From positions 1 to 64,000 of the forward strand of contig CAVXIQ010000004.1 in assembly GCA_963761905.1 (NCBI GenBank): a DNA stretch of 64,000 nucleotides. The letters are read 5' to 3'. The notes under the pieces are model-generated. The model did no database searches and was not told the origin of the DNA. It worked only from the letters and a program-made list of their open reading frames with translations. The position numbers and the translations under genes are program-made. The DNA comes from Gaiellasilicea sp963761905 (GTDB lineage: Bacteria; Actinomycetota; Thermoleophilia; Gaiellales; Gaiellaceae). Below, one piece after another: positions 36,638-46,096 of the stretch; positions within the stretch are counted from its first letter, which is position 1, and every line of letters begins with the position of its first letter.

Positions 36638-36673
36638 GGCTAAATCCTATCGGCTTCTTTAGTCGTGGCTAAT
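36629..36673. promoter_or_regulatory. Two operator-like palindromes between oxidase and regulator
   Basis: TTTAGGCACGGCTAAA (36629-36644) overlaps the oxidase GTG. TTTAGTCGTGGCTAAT (36658-36673) lies 29 bases further on. Both follow TTAG-N6-CTAA with a shared right half GGCTAA. Tandem sites in a divergent gap suggest control by the adjacent ArsR-like protein or by a DtxR/MntR-type metal regulator. Confidence 0.6.
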
Positions 36674-36712
36674 TTCACGCGCGCCACCGCCTCCGGCGGC
36701 CGTTTGCGGCAT

Positions 36713-37352
36713 ATGGTTGCTGCGGTGGCAGACGCAGCCGAGTATCCCGACCAGCCGACCCGCTCGCTGAAGCCGGCTCGCACGCTCGGCGCCCGCCAGG
36801 TTCGCGCGCTCGCGCATCCGCTGCGGATGCGGATGCTCGACTCGCTGCGCGACGGGCCCGCGACCGCCTCGATGCTCGCCCGCGACCTCGGCGAGTCGAG
36901 CGGCGCGACGAGCTATCACCTGCGCGCGCTCGAGGCCGCCGAGCTCGTGATCGAGGATCTCAGCCGCCGCAAGGGCCGCGAGCGCTGGTGGATGCGAAAC
37001 CCCGCGCGCTCCGGGCTTGATCTCGAGCGTCCCGGCAGACGACGCCGAGTACGGCGCCGCGCTGGCGCAGCTCGAGAGCGTGATCCTCTCCCGGGACGAG
37101 GAGGCGCTGAACCGCTATCTCGCCGCGCGCGAGCGCTACAGCGAGGAGTGGCAGGAGACGGCGTTCATCGGCGGCTGGCTCGCCTACGCGACCCGCGAGG
37201 AGGTCGAGGAGCTCTCGGAGCTGGTCGTCAAGTGGTTGAGCGACCGCCGCCGTCCTGGAGGGGAGCGGCCCGACGACGCCGTGCTGACGTACGTCACCTA
37301 CCGCGCGATGCCGCAGCAGCCGCCCGATCAGGATCAGGGCAGCGGCACGTAG
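36713..37352 (+). CDS. ArsR-like winged helix regulator, one frameshift
   Basis: ARQVRALAHPLRMRMLDSLR, DGPATASMLARDLGESSGAT and SYHLRALEAAELV form an HTH_20/ArsR-type DNA-binding domain. Near 37010-37020 the frame changes and a helical C-terminal domain follows (YGAALAQLESVILSRDEEAL, then EEWQETAFIGGWLAYATREE). About 212 residues. No obvious Cys/His metal site is seen. An in-frame GTG at 36665 would extend it into the operator, so ATG 36713 is preferred. Divergent from the oxidase-ZIP operon. Confidence 0.78.
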
Positions 37353-39476
37353 CCGAACTCCGGCTTCGCGCCGAGCTGGCGGACGTCGCTCGACGCCGGG
37401 TCGAGCTCGTTCGGCGAGAACGTCGGCTCGATCGTCACCTCGACGCGGAACGGCACCGTCGCCGGGATCAGGAGCTCCGGCGGGCCGAGCACCTTGCACT
37501 GGTGCAGGACGCCGCGCCGCTCCTGGAGCACCCGGCCGAGCGTCGGCTGCTTGTTCGGCCCGACGACGACCGTGCCGACCTTGACGACCACGTTGCCCGG
37601 GCTTGTCGGGGCCGCACGAGGCGATGCGCGAGAGGATCACCTTCGCGAATCCCCTCGGGTTGTCGGCCGTCGTGAACTGGTTGAAGGCCGCCGTACCGCC
37701 CATCCAGCCGTCGCCCGTCACCCCGGCGCGCGAGGAGGTCAGGCGCAGCGGGCCGTCGAGCCGGTAGAGCTGGAGCGAGCCGTGCGGCTCTCCGACGCGC
37801 GTTCCCGCGAGGTTGGCGTCGTTCTCCGCGACGATCCAGCGGTAGCCCGGATCGGGCGCGAGGCTGCCGTCGGCGTTGCCGAGATCGGGCGACAGCGTCG
37901 GGCCGGGCCCGGGCGCCGAGCCGTCGAGGCTCCAGACCTGCTTCAGCGAGCGGTTCCAGAACTCGAGCAGGTGGATCCCGTTCGCGTCGTCGACCGCTTC
38001 GCCGAGGTAGAGCGCCGGCTCGCCGCCGGTCGCCCGGTCGAGCCAGTCGACGGGCTGCGGCGCGTTCGCGTAGAGCCGGCGGGCGAAGTCGTTGTGACCC
38101 TCCGCGGCATAGATCTGGGCGGTCACGTTCCAGCCGATGACGAGCACGCCGATCGCGGCAGCGAGCTGCGCCGCTCGTCGGCCTCGGACGACGCCTCGGG
38201 CGACGAGCAGCGCCACCGAGAGCAGCAGCACGACGACGAGCGCCTGCTCGATCCGCTCGCCGTCCCAGCGCCAGACGCGATTCGGCAGCGCGGCGATCGC
38301 GAGGCCCGGCGCGTCGTAGTAGGGGTACTTGTCGAGCTCGAGCGGCGTCGTCAGGAGCAGGTAGAGGGCGACGAGCGCCACTCCGGCCAGCACGGCGAAC
38401 CGCCGGCCGGGCCGCTCGAGCACGAGCGCGGTGCCGGCGAAGAGGAGCGGCGCGACGTAGATCAGGTTCCGCTCGACGGTGACGGTTCCGAACTCGGTCG
38501 AGATGTAGGCGGCCTTGATCGCCGTGTAGAGGCCGAAGGTGAAGAACGCGGCCAGAGACGTGAGCACGAAGGCGCGCACGTTCCGGTCGGGGTCGCGGCC
38601 TCGGGTGAGCACGGCGGTGAGGCCGGCGACGAAGGGAAGGACGCCGATCCCGATCACGAGCGCCCCGAGCGCGCGGAGGCCGTAGTCGAACATCCGATCC
38701 TTGTAGAAGCCGGTGGCGCGGTACCACTCCTCGGAGCGGTGTCCGAGGAAGGCGCTGAGGGCGAGGGCGGCGCCGATCGCGAGCAGGACGACGCCCACCC
38801 AGTCCGCGCGCGACCAGCGCGCGCGCAGGCGCCGGAACGCTGGGTGCTCCCAGCCCGCGGCGGCGAGCGCGAGCGCGAAGACGGGGAGCAGGATCGCGAG
38901 CTGCGCGCGGACGAGCACCGCCAGCAGGCAGACGAGGGCGGCGGTCGCGATCGTCCAGACCGTCGGCCGGGCGAGCGCGCGCGCGATCAGCCAGAGGGCC
39001 GTCGTCGCGACGGGATAGGCGAGCGGCTCCTCGACGAGGAAGGGCGCGTAGGAGAGCGCCGGGATCGCGGCCGCCGCCACCGCGGCGCCGAGCGCCCACG
39101 GCTTCGAGACGATCGTCCGAGCGAGCGCGTAGGCGGGGAAGATCGTCGCCGTCATCACGAGCACGCCGATGAACTTCGCGGCCTCGTACGCGCTCGCCGT
39201 GTCGTCGATCCACCACGCGGGCGCGACGAGGAACGAGTGGAGGGTCTGGAAGCCGTAGGGAACGCCGCGCCGCGCCGCTTCGCCCGTCTCCGCGATCGAG
39301 CGGGAGATCTGGGCGAACTCGAGCTCGTCGGTGAAGATCGTGGGCGAGTCGCGCCGGCTCGCCTGCCAGGCGTAGAGGCAGCAGAGGAGCACGTAGGCGA
39401 GGACGAGCGGGAGCGCGTCGAGCGCGCGTTCGAGCGGCCGCCGCTCGGCGGTCTCGGCCGGAGCGGGGGGTGTCAC
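37334..39476 (-). CDS. Large membrane glycosyltransferase-like protein (GT-C/GT39-like), one frameshift
   Basis: About 713 residues. LALVLAYVLLCCLYAWQASR, then TIFTDELEFAQISRSIAETG, give the D-E catalytic-loop pattern of GT-C transferases. Roughly ten more helices follow. A soluble C-terminal domain (GGTAAFNQFTTADNPRGFAK, then VVKVGTVVVGPNKQPTLGRV) changes frame near 37600. The enzyme probably uses a polyprenyl-phosphate sugar on the outer face of the membrane. GTG start overlaps the upstream stop (GTGA). Its 3' end overlaps the convergent regulator by 19 bases. Confidence 0.75.
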
Positions 39477-41294
39477 TCTGCGATCGCCTCGACGAGGCTC
39501 GGCGGCGCCACCGTCGTATCGCGCCGGACGAACCGGCAGGGGACGCCGGCGCCGGTGCAGGCGTCGAGCACGGGTTGGAGCCGCTCGACGGGCGCGTCGG
39601 GGATCGAGACGAGCACCTCGTCGAGGCCGGGCACGAAGCGCTCCGCCTCGTCGAGGTCGCCGATCACGATCACGCCCTGGATCCGGCGCCGCCGCAGCCG
39701 GACGTTGTCGTCGAGGAAGCCGATCACGCGCTCGCCGGCCGTCTCCTGCAGCTCGCGGGCGAGGCTGCGGCCGGAGCGGCCCGCGCCGACGACGAGCACG
39801 CGCCGGCCGCCGCGGTCCCGGAGCTGCGGCAGCGCGCGCAGGACGAGCCGCGAGCCGGAGACGAGGACGAAGCAGAGGAGCGCGTCGACGACGAAGATCT
39901 CCCACGGAAACTCCTTCAGCGGCCGCGTCGCGGCGAGGAGCCCGAGCGCCACGGGCGCGGAGACGAAGGTGGCGGCGGCGATCGAGGCGAGGTCGCGCGC
40001 GCCGGCGTAGCGCCAGATCCGCCGGTAGACGCCGAACGCGACGAAGGCGACGTAGCGCGTGCCGAGCAGGATCGGCAAGCGCCGCCACGAAGACCTGGCG
40101 CTGGTAGCCGGTGCCGAGCCCGTCCACGAAGAGGAGGTAGGCGACGCCGAACGAGATCAGGATCGCGGCGAAGTCGGTGACGACCTCGACGAGCCGGCGG
40201 GTCTGGAGGAGCGCCGGCGACGCGGTCAGCTCCTGCTCGCCGCGGCGGCTGCGCTCCTCGAGGTCGGCGAGCACGCTCGCGAACTGGACGAGCAGGACGA
40301 AGGTGAGGAGGACGCCGACGATCGTCACCCGCGGGTCGTCGAGGATGTTGTAGGCGACGCCCGTCGCGCCGATCGCCGTCGCGACCGCCGCGAGCAGCGC
40401 CACGGCCTTCGTCTCCGACATCCCGTAGTAGACGAGCCGGTGCGAGGCGTGGTCGCGGCCGCCCTGGGTGACCGGGCGCCGCTCGAGCAGGCGCACGACC
40501 GTGACGAGCGTGGTGTCGAGGATCGGCACCGCGAGGACGAGGAGCGGCAGCAGGATCGTCGTCACCGTCGTTCCCGCGACCTTCCAGCTCGAGGAGAGCG
40601 CCAGCGAGGCGAGCGCGAAGCCGAGCACCTGGCTGCCCGAGTCGCCCATGAAGACCGAGGCGGCCCGGCCCGGGCGGAGGTTGAAGGGCAGGAAGCCGAT
40701 GCAGGCGGCGCCGAGCGCGAGCGCGAGCACGAGCACCACGCGGTTCGGGTGCTCGGTCACGGCGTCGAGCGCGTAGTAGGCGCACGCGATCGCGGCGAGC
40801 GTCGCCGCGAGCCCGTCCATGTTGTCGAGCAGGTTGAACGCGTTCGTGATCCCGACGAGCCAGACGAGCGCGATCGCGGTCGCCAGCACGTCGTTGTCGA
40901 CGATCTCGACCGAGAGCCCGCTCGCGAGGACGATCGCCGCCGCGCCGAACTGGGCGCCGAGCTTCGCGATCGGGCTGAGCGTGAAGAGGTCGTCGGCGAG
41001 CCCGGCGGCGAAGAGGAGGGTGCAGCCGCCGAGCACGCCGAGGAGCTCGGAGCTCGCGTCGACCGCGCCGATCGCGATCGCGAGCAGGACCCCGGCTGCG
41101 AAGCCGAGGAAGATCCCGACGCCGCCGAAGCTCGGCGTCGCAGCCTCGTGCCAGCGCTCTCCCGACGGAACCGCGACGAGCCGCCCGCCCACGAGCCGAC
41201 CTGCGGTGGAGGAGCGAAGCAGCGTCCAGAGGACGAGGACTGCGACGGCGAAGGCCGCGATCGCGACGGCGGCGCTCACAGCGGCAGAGCTCAC
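39473..41294 (-). CDS. Polyprenyl-phosphate sugar-1-P transferase (WecA/MraY type) fused to a CoA_binding_3 domain, one frameshift
   Basis: The N-terminal ~330 residues form a PNPT enzyme: FGGVGIFLGFAAG, FAAGLADDLFTLSPIAKLGA, VGITNAFNLLDNMDGLAATL (D-N-M-D-G) and ASVFMGDSGSQVLGFALA. After a basic linker come more helices, then a frame change near 40085. VAFVAFGVYRRIWRYAGARD and RVLVVGAGRSGRSLARELQE then give the membrane/Rossmann part found at the N-terminus of WbpM/CapD-type proteins; the epimerase catalytic half is absent. About 606 residues. It likely primes glycan synthesis on undecaprenyl phosphate. A 15-bp repeat duplicates its GTG start. Confidence 0.85.
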
Positions 41295-41304
41295 AGCGGC
41301 AGAG
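41275..41304. repeat. 15-bp tandem repeat over the PNPT start codon
   Basis: CTCACAGCGGCAGAG occurs twice head to tail (41275-41289 and 41290-41304). Each copy contains CAC, that is GTG on the minus strand, so two in-frame GTG codons (41294 and 41279) result. The upstream one is correctly placed for the TACGCT hexamer. Confidence 0.75.
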
Positions 41305-41353
41305 CGTAGTCCGGCCCGGTTAGGGCTTTGTGTGGGGGCACGGCTTCTAGACT
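41303..41353. promoter_or_regulatory. Divergent -10 elements between PNPT fusion and Wzm genes
   Basis: TACGCT on the minus strand (41303-41308) ends 8 nt before GTG 41294. TAGACT on the plus strand (41348-41353) ends 10 nt before GTG 41364. No Shine-Dalgarno sequence is seen on either side. Confidence 0.5.
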
Positions 41354-41363
41354 AAATCCCCCG

Positions 41364-42164
41364 GTGGCTACCTACCTCGACCTTTACCGCTACCGCGAGC
41401 TCTTCGGGAGCCTCTTCCGGCGCGACCTGCGGGCGAAATACAAGGGGTCGGCGCTCGGGCTCGCTTGGTCGCTCGCGCATCCGCTTCTCCTGATGCTGGT
41501 CTACCTCCTCGTCTTCAGCGTGATGCTGAGGATCCAGGCGGCCGACTACGAGCACTACTGGCTCTTCCTCCTCGCAGGCCTCCCGGTGTGGGTCTTCTTC
41601 TCGACCTCGCTCCAGGCGGCCTCGCGGAGCCTGATCGAGAACGCGAACCTGATCCGGAAGGTGCGCTTTCCGCGCCAGCTCGTGCCGCTCTCGATCGTCG
41701 CCACCCAGCTCGTCAGCTTCGGCGTGATGCTGGCGATCGTGATCGCGCTCAGCCTGGTCTACGTGCCGGAAGCGCGCGACACGGTGTGGCTCGCGATTCC
41801 GCTCGCCGCGCTCGCGGTCTGCCTCGTCACCGGCGTCTCACTGGCGGTCGCGTCGCTGAACGCGCTCTACCGGGACGTCGAGCACCTCGTCGCCGCGCTG
41901 CTCCTGCCCTGGTTCTTCCTCACCCCGATCCTCTACTCGCTCGACAACATCCCGGGGGTGAGCGACTACCCGCTCCTGATCGACTTCGTCCACTACGTCA
42001 ACTTCCTCACGCCCGCGGTCGAGGCGATCCGCGACCCGATCTTCTTCGGCACGCCGCCCGCGACCGGCGACGCGATCTACCTCGCCGTCTCGGCGGTCGT
42101 CGCGCTCGCGCTCGGCTCGTTCGTCTTCAGCCGCGTCGACGATCGCGTCGCAGTCGAAGTGTGA
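41364..42164 (+). CDS. wzm: Polysaccharide ABC exporter permease (Wzm/TagG-like)
   Basis: 266 residues, six membrane segments. LFGSLFRRDLRAKYKGSALG, LAWSLAHPLLLMLVYLLVFS and NANLIRKVRFPRQLVPLSIV are hallmarks of the ABC-2 polysaccharide exporter family; NFLTPAVEAIRDPIFFG is the C-terminal motif. GTG 41364 is preferred over an upstream in-frame GTG because of the promoter. The partner ATPase (Wzt) is 2.7 kb downstream, separated by hemE-hemH. Confidence 0.92.
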   Translation: MATYLDLYRYRELFGSLFRRDLRAKYKGSALGLAWSLAHPLLLMLVYLLVFSVMLRIQAADYEHYWLFLLAGLPVWVFFSTSLQAASRSLIENANLIRKVRFPRQLVPLSIVATQLVSFGVMLAIVIALSLVYVPEARDTVWLAIPLAALAVCLVTGVSLAVASLNALYRDVEHLVAALLLPWFFLTPILYSLDNIPGVSDYPLLIDFVHYVNFLTPAVEAIRDPIFFGTPPATGDAIYLAVSAVVALALGSFVFSRVDDRVAVEV

Positions 42165-42936
42165 TCCGGCCGTCGTAGAGCCACGGCTCGTCGCCGTGAA
42201 CGTAGGCGGGTAGACCGAGGTGCTCGCTCGGCTCGCCGACGAGGAGCGAGGGGAGGAGGAGCGGGTGCGCGAAGGCTGGATTGCGACCGCCGCCCGGAGC
42301 CCAGGGACGGAGCTCCTTGTCGCGGCTCGCGATCGAGCCGCCGACCGCCGCGAACCCCTCGGCGTGCGCGTCGAGGATCCGCCGCGACCAGTCGGGCGCG
42401 GGAACCGCGCCGGCGACGAGGTGGGCCGTGGCGACCGGGTCCTCCTCGACGAGCGGCTCCTCCTGGGCGGCGAGCGCGAGCGCCGTCTCCTCGTTCTCGC
42501 CCCCATGGACGACCACGGCCAGCCGCCGCTCGTCGATCCGCGGGCGCACGTCGACAGGCAGCTCGAGCGGCGTCGAGCCGATCTCGGCGAACCAGAAGCG
42601 GTACTCCTCGACGAGGTCGAAGGCGAGCCGGTAGGGGCCGGGCGGCTGCGGGACGGCGAGCTCCAGCTCGAGCTCGACGGTCTCGCCGGGCTCGATCGGA
42701 TGAGCGAAGGCCGTGCGCGGCCCGTCCCAGACGATCGCGTTGCCGCGGTCGTCGAGCCAGTGGTAGGAGAGCTGGACGCCCGCGTCGTCGCGTGAGCGCC
42801 ACGTGGCCGAGCCGGCGTTCTCGAGCCGGACGCGCGCCCTGCCCTTCGTCCCGGCTCGAAGCTCGGGGAGCGCGTAGGCGAGCCAGCGAACCGCGAGCGG
42901 CCCGCTCGGAACGTGATGCTCGCCGACTCGCTCCAT
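42127..42936 (-). CDS. Hypothetical protein with Ig-like beta-sandwich domain
   Basis: 269 residues, no signal peptide. Residues about 30-125 (KGRARVRLENAGSATW, LSYHWLDDRGNAIVWDGPRT, EPGETVELELELAVPQPPGP) have the pattern of NBR1/Wzt-C-like Ig domains. The remainder is Ala/Glu/Pro-rich with RILDAHAEGFAAVGGSIASR. It overlaps the Wzm 3' end by 38 bases and is divergent from hemE. It lies between Wzm and Wzt, so a glycan-related role is possible. Family not certain. Confidence 0.65.
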   Translation of the reverse strand: MERVGEHHVPSGPLAVRWLAYALPELRAGTKGRARVRLENAGSATWRSRDDAGVQLSYHWLDDRGNAIVWDGPRTAFAHPIEPGETVELELELAVPQPPGPYRLAFDLVEEYRFWFAEIGSTPLELPVDVRPRIDERRLAVVVHGGENEETALALAAQEEPLVEEDPVATAHLVAGAVPAPDWSRRILDAHAEGFAAVGGSIASRDKELRPWAPGGGRNPAFAHPLLLPSLLVGEPSEHLGLPAYVHGDEPWLYDGRITLRLRRDRRRG

Positions 42937-42944
42937 CGCGGAGC

Positions 42945-42951
42945 TAGCCTA
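42945..42951. promoter_or_regulatory. Overlapping divergent -10 elements (TAGCCTA)
   Basis: TAGCCT on the plus strand (42945-42950) ends 6 nt before the hemE GTG. TAGGCT on the minus strand (42946-42951) ends 9 nt before the Ig-domain gene ATG. The two hexamers overlap almost completely, so the two promoters should compete. Confidence 0.55.
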
Positions 42952-42956
42952 CTGCC

Positions 42957-43988
42957 GTGCCCGAGCCGCTCCTCGTCCGCGCAGCCAGGCTCGAGCCCGT
43001 CGAACGGACGCCCGTGTGGTTCATGCGCCAGGCCGGTCGCTCGCTCCCCGAGTACCGCGAGATCCGGAAGACGCACACCCTCTTCGAGGTCTGCCAGGAG
43101 CCCGAGCTGTGCGCCGAGGTGACGCTCCAGCCGGTGCGCCGCCACGACGTCGACGCGGCCGTGATGTTCGCGGACATCATGCTGCCGCTCCTCGGGATGG
43201 GCGTCGACGTCGAGCTCGTCGAGAACGTCGGGCCGGTGATCGCCGAGCCGATCCGGACGGCCGCCGACGTCGAGCGGCTGACGACGCCCGATCCGGAGGA
43301 GTCGGTTCCGTTCATCCTCGAGGCGGTGCGGATCGTGCGGCGCGAGCTTCGCCCCGACCAGGCCGTGATCGGCTTCTGCGGCGGCCCCTTCACCGTCGCC
43401 GGGTATCTGATCGAGGGCAAGCCGAGCCGCGAGTTCCTCCAGGTGAAGCGGCTGATGTACGCGCACTCCGAGGTGTGGCACGCGCTGATGGAGAAGCTGA
43501 CCGTCGCCTTCTCGTCCTACATCCAGGCGAAGGTGCGCGCCGGCGCCGACGTGATCCAGCTCTTCGACTCCTGGGTCGGCGCGCTCTCGCCGGCGGACTA
43601 CGAGGAGTTCGTCCAGCCGTACTCGGCGCGGATCCTGGCGGCGGTCGACTGTCCGACGATCCACTTCGGCACCGGCACCGCGACCCTCCTGCGCCAGATG
43701 GCCGACGCCGGCGGCGACGTGATCGGGCTCGACTGGCGGATCCCGCTCGACTGGGGCTGGGACGTCGTCGGCGACGATCGAGGCGTTCAGGGGAATCTCG
43801 ACGGAGCCCTCCTCTTCGGTCCCTGGGAGCGGGTCGAGCGCGCGACCCTCGACGTGCTCGCCCGCGCGGCGGGTCGTCCCGGCCACATCTTCAACCTCGG
43901 CCACGGCGTCATGCCGGACACGGATCCCGACGTGCTCGGCCGGCTCCGCGCGTTCGTGCACGAGCAGACCGCCCGCGTTCCCGCATGA
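42957..43988 (+). CDS. hemE: Uroporphyrinogen decarboxylase
   Basis: 343 residues, intact. PVWFMRQAGRSLPEYREIR is the N-terminal signature (P-x-W-x-M-R-Q-A-G-R). FADIMLPLLGMGVDVE supplies the catalytic Asp. GFCGGPFTVAGYLIEG and IQLFDSWVGALSPADYEEF follow, with HIFNLGHGVMPDTDPD near the C-terminus. It removes four carboxyls to give coproporphyrinogen III. ATGA overlap with hemH. Confidence 0.96.
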   Translation: MPEPLLVRAARLEPVERTPVWFMRQAGRSLPEYREIRKTHTLFEVCQEPELCAEVTLQPVRRHDVDAAVMFADIMLPLLGMGVDVELVENVGPVIAEPIRTAADVERLTTPDPEESVPFILEAVRIVRRELRPDQAVIGFCGGPFTVAGYLIEGKPSREFLQVKRLMYAHSEVWHALMEKLTVAFSSYIQAKVRAGADVIQLFDSWVGALSPADYEEFVQPYSARILAAVDCPTIHFGTGTATLLRQMADAGGDVIGLDWRIPLDWGWDVVGDDRGVQGNLDGALLFGPWERVERATLDVLARAAGRPGHIFNLGHGVMPDTDPDVLGRLRAFVHEQTARVPA

Positions 43989-44876
43989 ACGCAGCGGTGG
44001 TGCTGATGGCGTACGGCTCGCCGGACCGGATCGAGGACGTGCCCGCCTACTACGCCGACATCCGCGGCGGCCGGCCGATCCGCCCGGAGCTCCTGGACGA
44101 CCTCGTCGCGCGCTACCGGCGGCTCGGGATCGAGGAGTCGAACCCGCTGAACGAGATCACCGAGGCGACGCGCGCAGGCGTCGAAGCGGAGCTCGGCGTG
44201 CCCGTCTTCACCGGGATGCGCCACTGGCAGCCGCGGATCGCGGACGCGGCCGAGCGCGCGATCGCAGGCGGCGCCGAGACGATCGTCGGGCTCGTGCTCG
44301 CGCCGCACTACTCGTCGATGTCGATCGAGAAGTACCGCGGCTTGCTCGCGGACGCCGTCGGCGACCGAGCCGAGCTGCGCTTCGTCGAGCGCTGGGGCGA
44401 CGAGCCGGGCTTCGTCGAGCTGCTCGCCGAGCGCCTTGCGTCTGTCTGCGACAGGGAGTCGCACGTCGTCTTCACGGCGCATTCGCTCCCGGCGCGCATC
44501 CTCGACGAGGGCGATCCCTACGTGGACGAGCTGAACGCGACGGCCGAGGCGGTCGCCCGGCGCGCAGGGCTCGACCGCTGGTCGTTCTCGTTCCAGAGCG
44601 AATCGCCGACGGGCGAGCCCTGGCTCGGCCCCGACATCCTCGACCACCTCGACTGCGCTGGCCGAGCAGGGCGTCCGAGACGTCGTCATCTGCCCGGTCG
44701 GCTTCGTCGCCGACCATCTCGAGATCCGCTGGGACCTCGATACCGAGGCCGTCGAGCGCGCGCAGGAGCTCGGGCTCGAGCTGCGGCGGATCGAGATGCC
44801 GAACGCCGACCCCGCCTTCGTGCGCGTGCTGGCGGGCCTGGTTCGCCGCGCCCTCGCTGTACCGTCCAAGGTGTGA
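43985..44876 (+). CDS. hemH: Ferrochelatase, one frameshift
   Basis: VVLMAYGSPDRIEDVPAYYA is the N-terminus. GMRHWQPRIADAAERAIAGG, LAPHYSSMSIEKYRG and VFTAHSLPARILDEGDPYVD (catalytic His) follow. Near 44660 the frame changes, then VRDVVICPVGFVADHLEIRW and DLDTEAVERA (metal-site Glu region). About 296 residues. In actinobacteria this family usually inserts iron into coproporphyrin III. The intermediate heme genes are not in the window. Confidence 0.93.
44860..44865 (+). promoter_or_regulatory. Possible internal leaderless -10 for wzt
   Basis: TACCGT inside the last codons of hemH ends 7 nt before the wzt GTG at 44873. It has the same sequence and spacing as at 26391 and 19307, so wzt may be transcribed apart from the heme genes. 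Confidence 0.4.
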
Positions 44877-46096
44877 GAACGGGAGAGATCCGCGTCGAGG
44901 CGGCCTCGCGCCGCTTCCGTGTCCACGCGCGCGAGGCCCGCACGCTGAAGGAGCTCTTCGTCCTCCGAGGCCGCACCGAGCCGACCGACGTCTGGGCGCT
45001 GCGCGACGTCTCGCTCCACGTCGAGCCCGGCGAGGCAGTCGGCCTGATCGGGCGCAACGGCTCCGGCAAGTCGACGCTCCTGCGCCTGATCGCGGGGATC
45101 ATCAAGCCGACCTCGGGGCAGGTCGCCGCCGGCGGCCGGATCGGCTCGTTGCTCGAGCTCGGCGCCGGCTTCCACCCGGACTTCAGCGGGCGCGAGAACG
45201 TCTTCCTGAACGGCGCCATCTACGGGCTCCGGAAGGCCGAGATCCGCGAGCGGTTCGACGAGATCGTCGCGTTCGCGGAGCTCGAGGACTCCATCGACAG
45301 GCCGGTGCGAACCTACTCGTCGGGGATGTACATGCGGCTCGGCTTCGCGATCGCGGCCCATCTTGACGCGGACGTGCTCCTGCTGGACGAGGTCTTCGCG
45401 GTCGGCGACGAGGCCTTTCAGCGCAAGTGCTTCGGCAAGATCTTCGAGTTCAAGCAGCGCGGCGGCACGATCGTCTTCGTCTCGCACGACGCGACCCAGG
45501 TCGAGCGCCTCTGCGAGCGGGCCGTGCTCCTGCGGGACGGCGGCGTCGAGCTCTCGGGCCCGACCCACGACGCGCTCGTCCGCTACCGGCGCGTCCTCGC
45601 CGCCGAATCCGACCCCGCCGAGCGCGCCGCCGGCCTGCGCGAGTGGGGAACGGGCGAGGCGACGATCGTCTCGGCGGAGCTCCTCGGCGCCGACGGAGAG
45701 GAGCGGCAGCAGTTCCTCGGCGGCGAGCCGCTCTCGCTGCGCCTGCGGATCGAGGCGGACGCGGCGGTCGAGGCGCCGACGCTGCAACTGGAGCTGCGCG
45801 ACGACGGCGGGCTCCTGGTCGCCTCGGACAGGGTCGACACCGCGCCGCTCGGCTGGGGAAGCGGCCCGGGCGAGCGCCTCCTGCGCTACGACGTCGAGCG
45901 GCTGCCGCTCTCGGACGGGCGCTTCCACCTCCGGCTCGGCCTCAGCGATTCGTCCGGCAAGCGCGTCCTCCACTGGCTCGACGACGCGCTCGGCTTCCTC
46001 GTCTACCCCTCCGGAGAGGAGCGCGGCGTGGTGCGCCTGGAAGGGAGCTGGTCGCTCGAGCAGAAATCGGCAGCGCAGATGAAGGACGCCCAGTGA
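44873..46096 (+). CDS. wzt: Polysaccharide ABC exporter ATPase with C-terminal Wzt domain
   Basis: 407 residues. WALRDVSLHVEPGEAVGLIG leads to Walker A GRNGSGKSTLLRLIAG. FSGRENVFLNGAIYGLRKAE and YSSGMYMRLGFAIAAHLDAD (signature) precede Walker B VLLLDEVFAVGDEAFQRK. Residues about 260-400 form a beta-sandwich Wzt C-domain (EPLSLRLRIEADAAVEAPTL, FHLRLGLSDSSGKRVLHW) that recognises the exported glycan. GTG overlaps the hemH stop. Confidence 0.93.
   Translation: MRTGEIRVEAASRRFRVHAREARTLKELFVLRGRTEPTDVWALRDVSLHVEPGEAVGLIGRNGSGKSTLLRLIAGIIKPTSGQVAAGGRIGSLLELGAGFHPDFSGRENVFLNGAIYGLRKAEIRERFDEIVAFAELEDSIDRPVRTYSSGMYMRLGFAIAAHLDADVLLLDEVFAVGDEAFQRKCFGKIFEFKQRGGTIVFVSHDATQVERLCERAVLLRDGGVELSGPTHDALVRYRRVLAAESDPAERAAGLREWGTGEATIVSAELLGADGEERQQFLGGEPLSLRLRIEADAAVEAPTLQLELRDDGGLLVASDRVDTAPLGWGSGPGERLLRYDVERLPLSDGRFHLRLGLSDSSGKRVLHWLDDALGFLVYPSGEERGVVRLEGSWSLEQKSAAQMKDAQ

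Noticed and set aside
36960..41294. 1444-codon frame spanning the GT-C protein and the PNPT fusion
   Set aside because: A GTG/TGA overlap at 39473-39476 separates two genes. The continuity results from a frame change near 40085.
43016..46096. 1026-codon plus-strand frame ending in the Wzt protein
   Set aside because: Its first 600 codons are out of frame with hemE and hemH, which are strongly supported. Only the last 407 codons are real (wzt).
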